Of a DNA stretch of 64,000 nucleotides, positions 33,550 through 42,754 are shown piece by piece (within the stretch, counting starts at the first letter, position 1; each line of letters begins with the position of its first letter). Origin of the DNA: Dokdonia pacifica. GTDB taxonomy: Bacteria; Bacteroidota; Bacteroidia; Flavobacteriales; Flavobacteriaceae. The DNA is taken from positions 992,001-1,056,000 of the forward strand of contig NZ_FZNY01000001.1 of NCBI RefSeq assembly GCF_900188275.1. Direction: 5' to 3'. The notes beneath the pieces were generated by a model. It saw nothing but the letters and a program-made list of their open reading frames with translations. It did no database searches and had not been told where the DNA came from. Both the position numbers and the translations under genes were made by a program.

Positions 33550-36270
33550 ATGCAATCATTTATAGAAGATGTTATCACTAAATGCATTGAAGAGCTAGAC
33601 TCCCTTTCTTCTGTTGCTTTTATTGTACCTAGTAGACGTGCGGGTAGTTTCCTTCGTAATCGTATTGCACTACATTTAGAAAAATCTATTTTCTCTCCAG
33701 AAATATATAGTATTGAAGAGTTTATAGAATACCTTTCTGGTTTAAAACAAGCTTCACAAACTGATCAAATATTTGCTCTATATCAGGCATACTTAAAAAT
33801 AACACCTCCTAAAGAAAAAGAATCGTTCTCTATTTTTTACGGATGGGCACAAACGATATTAAGTGATTTTAATGAAATAGATAGATATCTTGTAGATCAC
33901 TCTTCCTTTTTTGATTATTTGAGCGCTATACAAGATTTAAATCATTGGTCTAAAGAAAAAGACGCAACCTCTCTAATTAAGAATTACCTTAAATTCTGGA
34001 AATTACTTCCTGAGTATTATGCGCATTTCACCTCAATATTACTTGAAGCAAATACGGCACACCAAGGACTTATTTATAGAAAAGCAGCAGAAGACATAGA
34101 ATATTATATTCATAATAACGAACATAAAAAGCATGTGTTTTTAGGATTTAATGCCTTAAACACTTCTGAACAACATCTTATTCAGGCTCTTTTAGCAACA
34201 GGGAATACTAAAATTTATTGGGATGCTGAGTCGCATTTTATGGACAATAAGGCACATGAAGCTTCTCTTTTTATGAGGGAGCACATAAAAACATGGCCCT
34301 ATTTTAAATCAAACCCTTTTGAAACGGTATACACTCACTATAATGAACAAAAGGAAATTACTATTACAGAAGTCACACAAGGACTACAACTTGCCAAATA
34401 TGTAGGCCATCTTCTTTCTTCTTACACAAAAGAACAATTAAATGAAACTGTTCTAGTATTAGGAGATGAATCCCTTTTATTGCCCATTATTAATGCCCTT
34501 CCTAAAAACATTAAGAATATTAATGTCACTATGGGAATTCCATTACGACAAACACCTCTTGCCTCTTTATTTGAGCATTTTTTTATACTCAAAAAAGAAC
34601 ACAACCAAAAAGGGTTCTATTATAAAAACGTAATTACATTATTACAACAACCAATTATTCAAAAGCTTCTTCTAGATCAATCGTCGTTGATTATTACTGC
34701 GATTCAACAATCAAATAGTATTTATATCAATACGGACGATTTAAAAGAAATGACAAACACAAATGAGCTTCCCGAATCTCTTATCGTGCTATTCAATATT
34801 TGGGAAGACAACCCCGTAAAAGCTATTAAAAATTGCCTAGCACTTATACAATTACTTAAAAACACATTAGATCCTGTTGAAGATGCGCTTAACTTAGAAT
34901 ACTTATTTGGTTTTCATAAAGCATTCAACAAACTAGTAACATTAAATAATACACATACGTATATAGAAGACATTCCTACATTTATACGATTTTATAGAGA
35001 TACCATATCTTCAGAGACTATAGATCTACAAGGAGATCCTCATCAAGGGTTACAAATCATGGGAATGTTAGAATCTCGCCTTTTAGATTTTAAACATGTA
35101 ATTGTCACTTCGCTTAATGAAGGTATTTTACCTGCCGGGAAAAGCAGTAATTCATATATTCCGTATGACTTAAAGTACATGCATAAATTACCTACTTACC
35201 AGGAAAAAGATGCTGTATATGCCTATCATTTTTATCGTTTACTACATAGATCTGAAGATATTCATCTTATATATACTTCGGCAACAGAAGGTGTAGGCGC
35301 TACAGAAAAAAGTCGTTTTATATTACAATTAGAACTAGAAAATACACATACTATTCATCATGAAGTAGCCACGCCTGCAGTGACTATGACTACACTCCCA
35401 ACGCACGCAATCACAAAGACCGATACTGTTATTGAAACACTTAAAGGATTATTTGCGTCTGGATTGTCACCATCGGCATTAGGAACCTATTTACGCAATC
35501 CTTTAGAGTTTTATTATAAGTATGTGTTAGGCATTAAAGAACTGGATGAAGTAGAAGAAATTGTGGCTGCCAATACCATGGGAACTATCATTCATGATGC
35601 GTTAGAGTTTTTGTATAAACCTTATGTAAATACGGTATTAACGGTAGCCCATATTGATACCATGCTTTCAAAAATAACGCCGGTGATCAAAGCACAATTT
35701 GATCTTATTTTTAAAAGCATGAATCTTTCTAAAGGAAAGAACTTAATTATCTATGAGGTGATACAACGCTATCTTATTAATTTTTTGGCTTTTGAGAAAC
35801 AATGCATTCAAAAAGGGGATCAGATACGTATTATACAGTTAGAACAACAACTACAAACTTCTTTACAGCACACACCACTTCCTTTTGCCACAGTTTTAAA
35901 AGGAACCGCTGATCGTATTGAGATTCGAAACAATGAAGTACGCATTATTGATTATAAATCTGGAAGTGTAGATCGAGGTGATCTGGTGATTAAGGAATGG
36001 GAAGATTTACTAGCTGCTGAAGGCAAACGCGAAAAAGCATTTCAAGTACTATTATACACCTACATGCTTTATAAATCTGGCGATATTACCTTTCCTGCAA
36101 AAGCGGGGATTATTTCCTTTAAACGTCTTAAAAACGGCTTTATGCCTTTTAAATTCCAAAGAGATAGTGATATCACAGAAGAGACTTTGCTAGAATTTGA
36201 AAAGATCTTAGTACAATTAATCAGTGAAATTGGAAGTCAGGAGTTTGTTTTTGAGGAATACAAAACTTAA
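33550..36270 (+). CDS. AddB-like PD-(D/E)XK nuclease
   Basis: A 906-residue protein with the opening FIVPSRRAGSFLRNRIA, an inactive-helicase-like N-terminal region (VFLGFNALNTSEQ), the segment HVIVTSLNEGILPAGKSSNSYIPYDLK, and a C-terminal nuclease domain: LSPSALGTYLRNPLEFYYKYVLG, MGTIIHDALEFLY, and GTADRIEIRNNEVRIIDYKSG carrying the D and the catalytic DYK. This is the AddB or RecC-like partner of AddA in Bacteroidota. A cluster of four Cys like the Fe-S site of some AddB proteins is not obvious. It starts 63 bp after the ompA terminator. Confidence 0.85.
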   Translation: MQSFIEDVITKCIEELDSLSSVAFIVPSRRAGSFLRNRIALHLEKSIFSPEIYSIEEFIEYLSGLKQASQTDQIFALYQAYLKITPPKEKESFSIFYGWAQTILSDFNEIDRYLVDHSSFFDYLSAIQDLNHWSKEKDATSLIKNYLKFWKLLPEYYAHFTSILLEANTAHQGLIYRKAAEDIEYYIHNNEHKKHVFLGFNALNTSEQHLIQALLATGNTKIYWDAESHFMDNKAHEASLFMREHIKTWPYFKSNPFETVYTHYNEQKEITITEVTQGLQLAKYVGHLLSSYTKEQLNETVLVLGDESLLLPIINALPKNIKNINVTMGIPLRQTPLASLFEHFFILKKEHNQKGFYYKNVITLLQQPIIQKLLLDQSSLIITAIQQSNSIYINTDDLKEMTNTNELPESLIVLFNIWEDNPVKAIKNCLALIQLLKNTLDPVEDALNLEYLFGFHKAFNKLVTLNNTHTYIEDIPTFIRFYRDTISSETIDLQGDPHQGLQIMGMLESRLLDFKHVIVTSLNEGILPAGKSSNSYIPYDLKYMHKLPTYQEKDAVYAYHFYRLLHRSEDIHLIYTSATEGVGATEKSRFILQLELENTHTIHHEVATPAVTMTTLPTHAITKTDTVIETLKGLFASGLSPSALGTYLRNPLEFYYKYVLGIKELDEVEEIVAANTMGTIIHDALEFLYKPYVNTVLTVAHIDTMLSKITPVIKAQFDLIFKSMNLSKGKNLIIYEVIQRYLINFLAFEKQCIQKGDQIRIIQLEQQLQTSLQHTPLPFATVLKGTADRIEIRNNEVRIIDYKSGSVDRGDLVIKEWEDLLAAEGKREKAFQVLLYTYMLYKSGDITFPAKAGIISFKRLKNGFMPFKFQRDSDITEETLLEFEKILVQLISEIGSQEFVFEEYKT

Positions 36271-36352
36271 TAAAGGAATCGTTTAGCTGAAAGTAAGACA
36301 GCCATACATCACCTTGAAGAAGTAACCAAAAAGAATCTTGAAAAATTTAAAG

Positions 36353-37249
36353 ATGAAATTGAAAATATTCAACCCCCTCCTTCTAATCAGTAGTGTTTTT
36401 CTTTTTTTTATTTGTTGCAAGACTAATGATATTGCCAAAATAAAAAACGATTCACAATTTTCACTAACAGTAGATAACTGTTCCATTACAAAAGATAATA
36501 GTAATTTAAAAATTGGTGAAAATATTCAAGAATGGGTTAATACTCTAGGCAGATATGATCGTGTAAAATATGCTGAAATAGGTGTTCCCTTTTTTTCAAG
36601 GAGAGATAGTATTTATGTCTGGGACTCTTTAGGTATTACCGTTATTTCTAGTCCTGATAAAAATGAAAGCTGGAATGTTTCAGACATTTTCATTTTTTTC
36701 ACTAATCCAAATGTTTCTGGAGTTAATAAACAAAAACTATACTTTAATGATTTAGAAAATACTCTTAAAGATATATATAAAGATTCTCCAGATTTAATAA
36801 AAGAAACTGAAAATGCTTTTAATGAATATGCAGAAGAAGATACAAAAAAGAAGAATCGAGAATTATTGATGAAAATTAAAAATGATTCAGAAAATCTATC
36901 AAAATACTTTTATCCAAAATCTGCATTTAAAGGAAATGTTGTGATGTATGATGTTAATTTAAATAACCAAACATCAATAATGGAGATAAATAAAAATTCG
37001 AAGAATAATAATCTTCCATTGATTGCATATAAATCAAAAGATATTTATCCTAATCTTATATCTGATTTAAAATTAGTTAAATACTATACAGATGAAGAAT
37101 ATAAAAAAGATATAAATTATAATAAAACAGATATATCTATTAATGGACACTACGGTTTAATTAAGAACTCTATGGATTTAATAAACAATATTGTAGTCAA
37201 TAATAATAGAGTAGAATTTATTACAATCTCATCGCATACTTGTAACTGA
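36353..37249 (+). CDS. Hypothetical AT-rich lipoprotein
   Basis: A 298-residue lipoprotein of no family I recognise. I chose the ATG at 36353 over a TTG at 36338, since it gives MKLKIFNPLLLISSVFLFFICC, a lipoprotein signal with Cys at 21 or 22. The mature part is very rich in Asn, Lys, Asp and Ile (KNNNLPLIAYKSKDIYPN, NNIVVNNNRVEF), and the DNA looks more AT-rich than its neighbours, suggesting transfer. There is a possible domain of about 100 residues (LKIGENIQEWVNTLGRYDRV) resembling an immunity-like or DUF7738-type fold, but I cannot confirm it. It stands alone between AddB and RadC, which points the other way. Confidence 0.6.
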   Translation: MKLKIFNPLLLISSVFLFFICCKTNDIAKIKNDSQFSLTVDNCSITKDNSNLKIGENIQEWVNTLGRYDRVKYAEIGVPFFSRRDSIYVWDSLGITVISSPDKNESWNVSDIFIFFTNPNVSGVNKQKLYFNDLENTLKDIYKDSPDLIKETENAFNEYAEEDTKKKNRELLMKIKNDSENLSKYFYPKSAFKGNVVMYDVNLNNQTSIMEINKNSKNNNLPLIAYKSKDIYPNLISDLKLVKYYTDEEYKKDINYNKTDISINGHYGLIKNSMDLINNIVVNNNRVEFITISSHTCN

Positions 37250-37268
37250 TTAAGGTCTTCCTAAATTT

Positions 37269-37733
37269 TTAAAATGGTTTTAGGCCATTGTCAGCAAATG
37301 AAAAATAATCATCATTAGTTAAGATGATATGATCTAAAACTTTTAGATCAAGATACTTTCCACCAAGGTCTAGTTTTTCTGTAAGCGCAATATCGCTTTT
37401 GCTAGCTTGCAAGTTACCTGACGGATGATTATGCCCTAATATAATTGCACAGGCTCGTGCTTTTAATGCGCTTACAAAAACAAGTTTTGGATCAACAAGC
37501 GTACCTAATACACCACCTTGGGAGAGTGTCACAATTCCCATACATTGATTGTTACGATCAAGAAGTAATATTTTAAACTTTTCAAATAGATTAATCGTTA
37601 AATCATTCCAATTTTCACGAAATAATTGATATGCTGACGAAGAACTAGAAACCTTCGGGCGATCACTTGCTCGAACCTTACCTTTATAATGAAGGGATAT
37701 TTCGCTGATGTTAGTTTTGAATTTGCTAGTCAT
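37269..37733 (-). CDS. Short RadC/JAB-domain protein
   Basis: A 154-residue protein made only of the RadC C-terminal (JAB/MPN-like) domain. The metal motif HNHPSGNLQASKSDIALTEK (HxHPSG...SxxD) is intact, so a zinc-dependent isopeptidase-like activity is possible, though no reaction is proven for RadC. Full RadC (about 220-230 residues) has a helix-hairpin-helix start, absent here. Short forms of this type often travel with mobile elements. The neighbour is the convergent AT-rich lipoprotein gene, and a tRNA gene is 100 bp away. A TATTCTTG near-promoter box precedes it on the minus strand. Confidence 0.85.
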   Translation of the reverse strand: MTSKFKTNISEISLHYKGKVRASDRPKVSSSSSAYQLFRENWNDLTINLFEKFKILLLDRNNQCMGIVTLSQGGVLGTLVDPKLVFVSALKARACAIILGHNHPSGNLQASKSDIALTEKLDLGGKYLDLKVLDHIILTNDDYFSFADNGLKPF

Positions 37734-37794
37734 GCAAGAATAATGGCAGAAAATTCAAATAAGAAAATGCACAATAATGCGTGCAAATAAAAAA

Positions 37795-37822
37795 TTAAAA
37801 AAGCTTCACATTTCTGTGAAGC
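37795..37822 (-). terminator. Rho-independent terminator of the tRNA gene
   Basis: GCTTCACA, loop TTTC, TGTGAAGC (37803-37822); read on the minus strand the stem is followed by a T-run (37795-37802). It ends 14 bp past the tRNA 3' end. Confidence 0.9.
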
Positions 37823-37836
37823 CTTGTTATTACTAG

Positions 37837-37910
37837 TGGAGAAGATGGGGCTCGAACCCACGACCTTTTGACTGCCAGTCAAGCGCTCTAGCCAGCTGAG
37901 CTACATCCCC
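37837..37910 (-). tRNA. tRNA-Ala (anticodon GGC)
   Basis: A 74-nt cloverleaf on the minus strand: GGGGATG acceptor, GCTC D-stem, anticodon loop CTGGCAG with GGC at 34-36, TTCGAGC T-loop. The G3-U70 acceptor pair, the identity mark of tRNA-Ala, is present, and agrees with the GGC anticodon. One U-U mismatch (6-67) is in the acceptor stem and 27-43 does not pair. CCA is not encoded, as is usual in this phylum. Confidence 0.92.
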
Positions 37911-37928
37911 AAAACATCTTGTATATGT

Positions 37929-37946
37929 TTTCGCGAAAGCGTATAC
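37929..37946. repeat. Intergenic TTTCGCGAAA palindrome, GTATAC-extended
   Basis: TTTCGCGAAAGCGTATAC lies between the tRNA gene and the stop of the UspA gene, 18 bp upstream of the tRNA 5' end (minus strand). Upstream position near the tRNA promoter is worth noting. Confidence 0.8.
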
Positions 37947-37950
37947 AAAA

Positions 37951-38748
37951 TTAATCTTCCTGTACTCGTAAAATAAGAAGTGGTTTTGTAGTATAGAAAT
38001 CTCTCTTTAATACAGCATTGGCTTCCCATAATTTCTTAAAGAACCCTCGTTTTCTTCGTACCACACAAATCATATCTGGTTCTACAGATTGATAATGCTC
38101 TAAAACACCTTGGTATGTTGTTGCATTTTTGGTTTGTGTATAGGAAGCACTTATTCTTTTTAATTTTCCACTTACTTCTAACATTTCTGAAGTGTTCTCA
38201 GGTGTCTCCACATGAAGAAGGTGTACTTCGCTATTAAAGTAATTTTGTATTTTATATAAAGGCTCCAATAGTTTTTTCTTAGCAAATTTTCCATTTTTAA
38301 AAGCCATCAATATCTTTTCAGGTACTTTAAAAACTTCATTTTCTGGAACAACAAGTACAGGAATATTAGTATCCTTTACTAGTTTGCCAGAGGTTTTACC
38401 AAGATATACCTCATCTCTTTGTGAGTTACTTCGTGGAGATAACACCATTAAATCTACAGGAACATGACTGTTAAAACGTTTTACGCCTTCTAGAATTTCA
38501 CCTTTAATTGGGTGTGCAATCACAGAAACCTCTTTTTTATCTACGGTATTAAGTACTTCGGTAATACGATTTTCAGACTCTTCTTTAAGTAGCGTATTTA
38601 CTTTAGACATACCACCTACTCTAGAAAACTCCTGAAAAACAGAAATCACATATACATTTGCATCAATCTTTTCTGCTAGATCAATGGCATATTGTAAAGT
38701 AGTAATGGCACCATTAGATGAACCTATAGGAACTAGTATATTTTTCAT
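37951..38748 (-). CDS. Universal stress protein with two UspA domains
   Basis: A 265-residue cytosolic protein made of two tandem UspA domains. The first begins NILVPIGSSNGAITTLQYAIDLAEK and ends with the nucleotide-loop form GKTSGKLVKDTNIPVLVVPE (GxxG then the hydrophobic strand); the second (about 140-265) begins ILMAFKNGKFAKKKLLEPLYKI and is more degenerate, lacking the full loop. Such tandem UspA proteins dominate in Bacteroidota and respond to stress, often binding ATP in the first domain only. A -7 box (38780-38787, minus) precedes it. It is divergent from the GNAT gene, with 49 bp between. Confidence 0.85.
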   Translation of the reverse strand: MKNILVPIGSSNGAITTLQYAIDLAEKIDANVYVISVFQEFSRVGGMSKVNTLLKEESENRITEVLNTVDKKEVSVIAHPIKGEILEGVKRFNSHVPVDLMVLSPRSNSQRDEVYLGKTSGKLVKDTNIPVLVVPENEVFKVPEKILMAFKNGKFAKKKLLEPLYKIQNYFNSEVHLLHVETPENTSEMLEVSGKLKRISASYTQTKNATTYQGVLEHYQSVEPDMICVVRRKRGFFKKLWEANAVLKRDFYTTKPLLILRVQED

Positions 38749-38779
38749 AGAATAAGGCTTATTTTAGCTAATTATAAAG

Positions 38780-38787
38780 CAAAAATA
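38780..38787 (-). promoter_or_regulatory. Flavobacterial -7 box (TATTTTTG) for the UspA gene
   Basis: Exact TAnnTTTG match on the minus strand, 31 bp before the UspA start codon, in the 49-bp divergent interval. Confidence 0.45.
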
Positions 38788-38797
38788 CTTCATATCT

Positions 38798-39301
38798 GTG
38801 ATTGTACCCGCAAAAATTTCGGAAATCCCTGAAATTCTATCGCTTACTAAGGCCTGTGCTGCCTTTATGATCTCCAAAGGAATCTATCAATGGAACGAGC
38901 ATTATCCATCTAAAGAGGCGTTTGAGAGAGATATAGACCGCAACGAACTCTATGTTTTAAAAATAGAAAACCAGATTATAGGTACGATTGTCATTTCCAC
39001 TTATATGGATGATGAATATACAGCTATTGATTGGCTTTCGCCAAATACAAATAACCTATACATCCATAGGCTGGCTGTGCATCCATCGTTTCAGAAGAAA
39101 GGCTATGCTGTTCAGTTAATGGATCATGCAGAAGCTTTCGCGAAAGCAAATAATGTCGCCTCCATACGTTTAGATACCTTTAGCCAAAATTCAAGAAACC
39201 AGAAGTTTTATGAGCAAAGAGGTTATAAACGTCTTGGGAGTATTTATTTTCCAAAACAAAGCGAATTTCCCTTTTATTGTTATGAACTTCTCTTGACATA
39301 G
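38798..39301 (+). CDS. GNAT-family N-acetyltransferase
   Basis: A 167-residue acetyltransferase starting at a GTG (38798). The acetyl-CoA pyrophosphate-binding motif reads LAVHPSFQKKGYAVQLMDHAEAFA (Q/RxxGxA/G form), with HRLAVHP before and SRNQKFYEQRGYK near the end, all typical of GNAT enzymes. It would acetylate an amine of a small molecule or protein; the acceptor is not readable. It is followed at 39387 by the MATE gene on the same strand. Palindrome at 39136-39145 encodes EAFAKAN inside the acetyl-CoA helix region. Confidence 0.88.
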   Translation: MIVPAKISEIPEILSLTKACAAFMISKGIYQWNEHYPSKEAFERDIDRNELYVLKIENQIIGTIVISTYMDDEYTAIDWLSPNTNNLYIHRLAVHPSFQKKGYAVQLMDHAEAFAKANNVASIRLDTFSQNSRNQKFYEQRGYKRLGSIYFPKQSEFPFYCYELLLT

Positions 39302-39386
39302 ACTAAAGGGTTCATTCAGTTTATAAAACATAGCACTCATCGAAGATAACGCCTCCATAAACATCTCTTTTAAACGTATCCAGCAA

Positions 39387-40685
39387 TTGGCAATCCCTGC
39401 TATTATTGCAGGAATAGCAGAACCCATACTTTCTAGTACAGATGCTGCTATTGTTGGGAATATGGACACATACAGTACCGAATCACTTGCTGCAGTAGGT
39501 ATTGTAGGTGCATTTTTATCGATGCTTATTTGGATTTTAGGACAAACTCGAAGTGCTATCTCTACCATTATTTCTCAAAATCTAGGCGCTGGAAAACTAG
39601 AAGATATTAAGGTGCTCCCTGCGCAAGCTATCTTCTTCAATATTTTGCTAAGCTTTGTCTTTCTGGGAGGCACTTATTTTTTTGTAGATGAGATTTTTAC
39701 ATTTCTCAATGCAGAAGGAATGGTCCTAGACTTGAGTATAGATTATTACAATATACGCGTATGGGGATTTCCGCTCACGCTTTTTACATTTGCTATTTTT
39801 GGAATTTTTAGAGGTTTACAAAACACCTTTTGGCCTATGCTTGTTGCCATTGCAGGAGCTCTTATCAATATAGGTCTTGATATTATTCTAGTATACGGAG
39901 TAGAAGGGATGATTGATCCAATGGGTGTAAAAGGAGCGGCATGGGCAAGTTTGTTATCGCAAGCCGTAATGGCTATAATGGCACTTATCTTTTTACTCGT
40001 AAAAACAAATGTGTCCTTGCGACTACGCTTTCCGTTACATCCAGAAATTAATAGACTTGTAAGTATGAGTTTAAATCTGTTTGCTAGATCATTTTCTCTT
40101 AATGTAGCACTCGTTATTGCTGTAAAAGAAGCTACTGCTTTAGGTACTGCCAATATTGCCGCGCATACCATAGCTGTCAATATTTGGCTGTTTACTGCCT
40201 TTTTTATTGATGGATATGGTGCTGCTGGAAATTTACTCAGTGGTCGTCTTTTAGGAGCAAAAGACTATAAAAAGCTTTGGATTCTTACCAAAAGAGTAAA
40301 TACGTATAATCTTTTTGTTGCTGGATTATTAATGATCGCATGTACTGTAGGATATACATTTGCTGGAGAACTATTTACAAATGAAGATATAGTTCTCAAA
40401 GCTTTTTATAGTGTCTTCTTTATTGTCATACTCATACAGCCTCTTAATTCGATTGCATTTACGCTAGATGCTATATTTAAAGGGCTAGGAGAAATGGCAT
40501 ACCTTCGTAATACACTACTTGGTGCTACATTTTTAGGGTTTGTTCCTATGGTGTATTTTGGGAAATGGATGCATTGGGAACTCAAAGGAATCTGGTACGC
40601 CTTTGTGGTGTGGATGGTTTTTCGCGCAAGCGCGCTATGTATAAAATATTATAACTCTTATTATAAACTCGCTAAAAATGCCTAA
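39387..40685 (+). CDS. MATE family transporter with unclear start codon
   Basis: A 432-residue transporter when started at the TTG 39387. About 12 membrane segments and the phrases SEPILSSTDAAIVGNM-like EPILSSTDAAIVGNMDT and QTRSAISTIISQNLGAGK mark it as MATE. The family's conserved N-terminus, SFKRIQQLAIPAIIAGIAEP, begins about 20 codons before that TTG in the same frame (open from 39327), where no ATG, GTG or TTG exists. So either an unusual codon (ATA at 39330 or 39357, ATC at 39339) is used, or the protein is short. It ends convergent with the antiporter, the coding regions overlapping by 4 bp. Confidence 0.85.
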   Translation: MAIPAIIAGIAEPILSSTDAAIVGNMDTYSTESLAAVGIVGAFLSMLIWILGQTRSAISTIISQNLGAGKLEDIKVLPAQAIFFNILLSFVFLGGTYFFVDEIFTFLNAEGMVLDLSIDYYNIRVWGFPLTLFTFAIFGIFRGLQNTFWPMLVAIAGALINIGLDIILVYGVEGMIDPMGVKGAAWASLLSQAVMAIMALIFLLVKTNVSLRLRFPLHPEINRLVSMSLNLFARSFSLNVALVIAVKEATALGTANIAAHTIAVNIWLFTAFFIDGYGAAGNLLSGRLLGAKDYKKLWILTKRVNTYNLFVAGLLMIACTVGYTFAGELFTNEDIVLKAFYSVFFIVILIQPLNSIAFTLDAIFKGLGEMAYLRNTLLGATFLGFVPMVYFGKWMHWELKGIWYAFVVWMVFRASALCIKYYNSYYKLAKNA

Positions 40686-42538
40686 AGCGAATCTTTTGTG
40701 ATTCCTTCTAATTCATTTATAATAGGCTTTCCTAAATACACGACTTTACTTCCTTCAAAAGAACTTAATTCTGTTTCTTCTACAAAGGAACTTATAATAT
40801 CTATATAGCCATCTTTTTGTTTAAGAAATAGCGGAATCATTTCTTTCTCTTTTAGTAAAAGAGCTAGTGTAGATGTAAACTCTTCTTGAGAATTTACAGG
40901 CACTTCTTGAATCGTAGGGAATTTTCTAGCAACTTCTACAAGATTGATATAATCATCTGTGGTAGAAAAAAGACCTTCTTTAGGAATACTATTAGGATCG
41001 TCCATCTCTCGTTTAGATATAAGCCTAAAAGCACCATTTTCACCAAACTGTTTCCTAAAACGATTTAAAGCATAATTATTAATATCATTACTCCCTGTAA
41101 GTGCCATCAAATAGCCTACATGACTAAGCTCTACATTGTCCGTAACATCATCAGAATATATATTGGCTTCTATAGCATCTAAATCTAACTCTTTTGCCAT
41201 ACGTACATTTGTACTATTGCTATCTAGAAGAATGACATGTCTATCATTTTTTTGTAAGTACTTTGCAATTAATCGTGATACTTCAGAGGCTCCTACAATA
41301 AGAATTCCGTCAGATTTCTTTAAGAAAACGCCTATCGCTTTGGCAAAAATACGAGCTGTTGTCGCATTTAATAATACGGTTCCTAATACAATCATAAAAA
41401 CCAAGGGTGTAATATACTCAGCACCTGGTTCTCCTTTTAGTAGTAATTTTGATCCAAACAGCGAAGCAATACCTGCAGCTACAATACCTCTTGGCCCCAC
41501 CCAACTAATAAAAATACGTTCATTCATTTTCAGATCTGATCCATGTGTACTTAACAAAACACCAAGCGGCCTGACTATAAAAACAACAATGGCAAATAAT
41601 GCTACGGTTTCCCATCTATACAACAGCTCTAGGTCTTCTATATTAATATTTGCCGATAATAAAATGAATAGTATTGATATTAATAATACACTCAGAGATT
41701 CCTTAAAATAAAGTAGTTCTTTAAGATTTGGCAAATCCATATTCCCTAATACCATTCCCATGACAACCACAGCAAGTAACCCTGACTCATGCGCAAAAAT
41801 ATCTGACTCTACAAATACAAGAAGTACTACAGAAAGAGAAACGACATTCAATAAATAGTGAGGGATTAATTTTTTCTTGATAGCAAATGCTAGCCCATGA
41901 GCAAATGTAAACCCAAAGGTAGTTCCAAAAAGTAATATTTTTCCAAATTCAATAAGTGCTGTTTTAGTATATTCTTGACCCTCGCCTACACTTATAAATT
42001 CAAACACCAAAACCGCCACTAAAGCTCCTATAGGGTCAATTAAAATTCCTTCCCATTTTAATACAGAAGAGACATCTTTTTTAAGGGGGATATTTCTTAA
42101 AATAGGAGAGATTACGGTAGGTCCCGTAACAATAATCAATGCAGAAAATAAGAATGAAATCTTAAGGCTTAGTCCAAAAATAAAATAAGCAGCAGCACCT
42201 GCTAGAAAAAAGGTAACGGCACTCCCGATTGTAATTAGTTTTGTGATCACAGGCCCGATAGTTCTAATTTCAGAACGTTTAAGGGTTAGTCCTCCTTCAA
42301 AAAGAATAATACTAATCGCTAGTGATACAAAATAATAAAGGCTTTCTCCTGGAAATAATCCTTTCTCTCCATTCCACAATGGCTCTATCCATTTAGTACC
42401 ATCTTCAGAAAGTAATGTAGATATAGGCCCTACAAAAAGCCCTATAAGGATTAAAGGCAAGATTGCTGGCAATTTTAATCGCCATGCGGCCCATTGTGCA
42501 ATAATTCCTAGAATAATAATTCCTGCTAATTCTAACAT
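40682..42538 (-). CDS. Na+/H+ antiporter with RCK (TrkA-N) domain
   Basis: A 618-residue CPA1/NhaP-type monovalent cation:proton antiporter. About 12 helices fill residues 1-390 (LLAVVVMGMVLGN, FISWVGPRGIVAAGIASLFGSKL, with the family GPRG motif; the GPTVISPILR stretch carries the substrate-site region). A TrkA-N domain follows (about 400-540), opening DGILIVGASEVSRLIAKYLQKNDRHVILLDSN, likely binding a nucleotide to gate transport. A short TrkA-C-like tail ends the protein. It maintains ion and pH balance across the inner membrane in a marine cell. It is divergent from the MBL gene, with a 24-bp palindrome in between. Confidence 0.9.
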   Translation of the reverse strand: MLELAGIIILGIIAQWAAWRLKLPAILPLILIGLFVGPISTLLSEDGTKWIEPLWNGEKGLFPGESLYYFVSLAISIILFEGGLTLKRSEIRTIGPVITKLITIGSAVTFFLAGAAAYFIFGLSLKISFLFSALIIVTGPTVISPILRNIPLKKDVSSVLKWEGILIDPIGALVAVLVFEFISVGEGQEYTKTALIEFGKILLFGTTFGFTFAHGLAFAIKKKLIPHYLLNVVSLSVVLLVFVESDIFAHESGLLAVVVMGMVLGNMDLPNLKELLYFKESLSVLLISILFILLSANINIEDLELLYRWETVALFAIVVFIVRPLGVLLSTHGSDLKMNERIFISWVGPRGIVAAGIASLFGSKLLLKGEPGAEYITPLVFMIVLGTVLLNATTARIFAKAIGVFLKKSDGILIVGASEVSRLIAKYLQKNDRHVILLDSNSTNVRMAKELDLDAIEANIYSDDVTDNVELSHVGYLMALTGSNDINNYALNRFRKQFGENGAFRLISKREMDDPNSIPKEGLFSTTDDYINLVEVARKFPTIQEVPVNSQEEFTSTLALLLKEKEMIPLFLKQKDGYIDIISSFVEETELSSFEGSKVVYLGKPIINELEGITKDSL

Positions 42539-42678
42539 ATATCCTCCTTTTAAACGTTAAAGCTACATCACAAACAAGGAATATACAATTCTTTGTTAAA
42601 AAGGTATCGAGAAATCTTTGTAAAAATGCCTTTTTCATTATTTTGCATAGATTTTTAAATCTGAGGAGAGGGTTGTTT

Positions 42679-42702
42679 TATACGCTTTCGCGAAAGCGTA
42701 TA
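42679..42702. repeat. 24-bp perfect palindrome with TTTCGCGAAA core
   Basis: Arms of 12 bp are perfectly complementary; the outer parts are TATACG and CGTATA, the core CTTTCGCGAAAG. It stands 52 bp before the MBL gene and 140 bp before the antiporter start, the most extended copy of the repeat in this window. Confidence 0.85.
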
Positions 42703-42754
42703 CATAAAAATACCTATTGCATCTACTTTCTTTCTAATTATACAAATAGATCTT

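Noticed and set aside
36338-36352. TTG at 36338 as start of the lipoprotein
   Set aside because: The ATG at 36353 gives a cleaner lipoprotein signal; the five extra residues add nothing.
37837-37910. Reading the tRNA as tRNA-Gly on the plus strand
   Set aside because: The plus-strand GCC triplet is the complement; the T-loop (TTCGAGC) and the G3-U70 pair are on the minus strand, giving Ala(GGC).
37837-37910. Attachment site at the tRNA-Ala gene
   Set aside because: I found no second copy of the tRNA 3' end within the window and no integrase.
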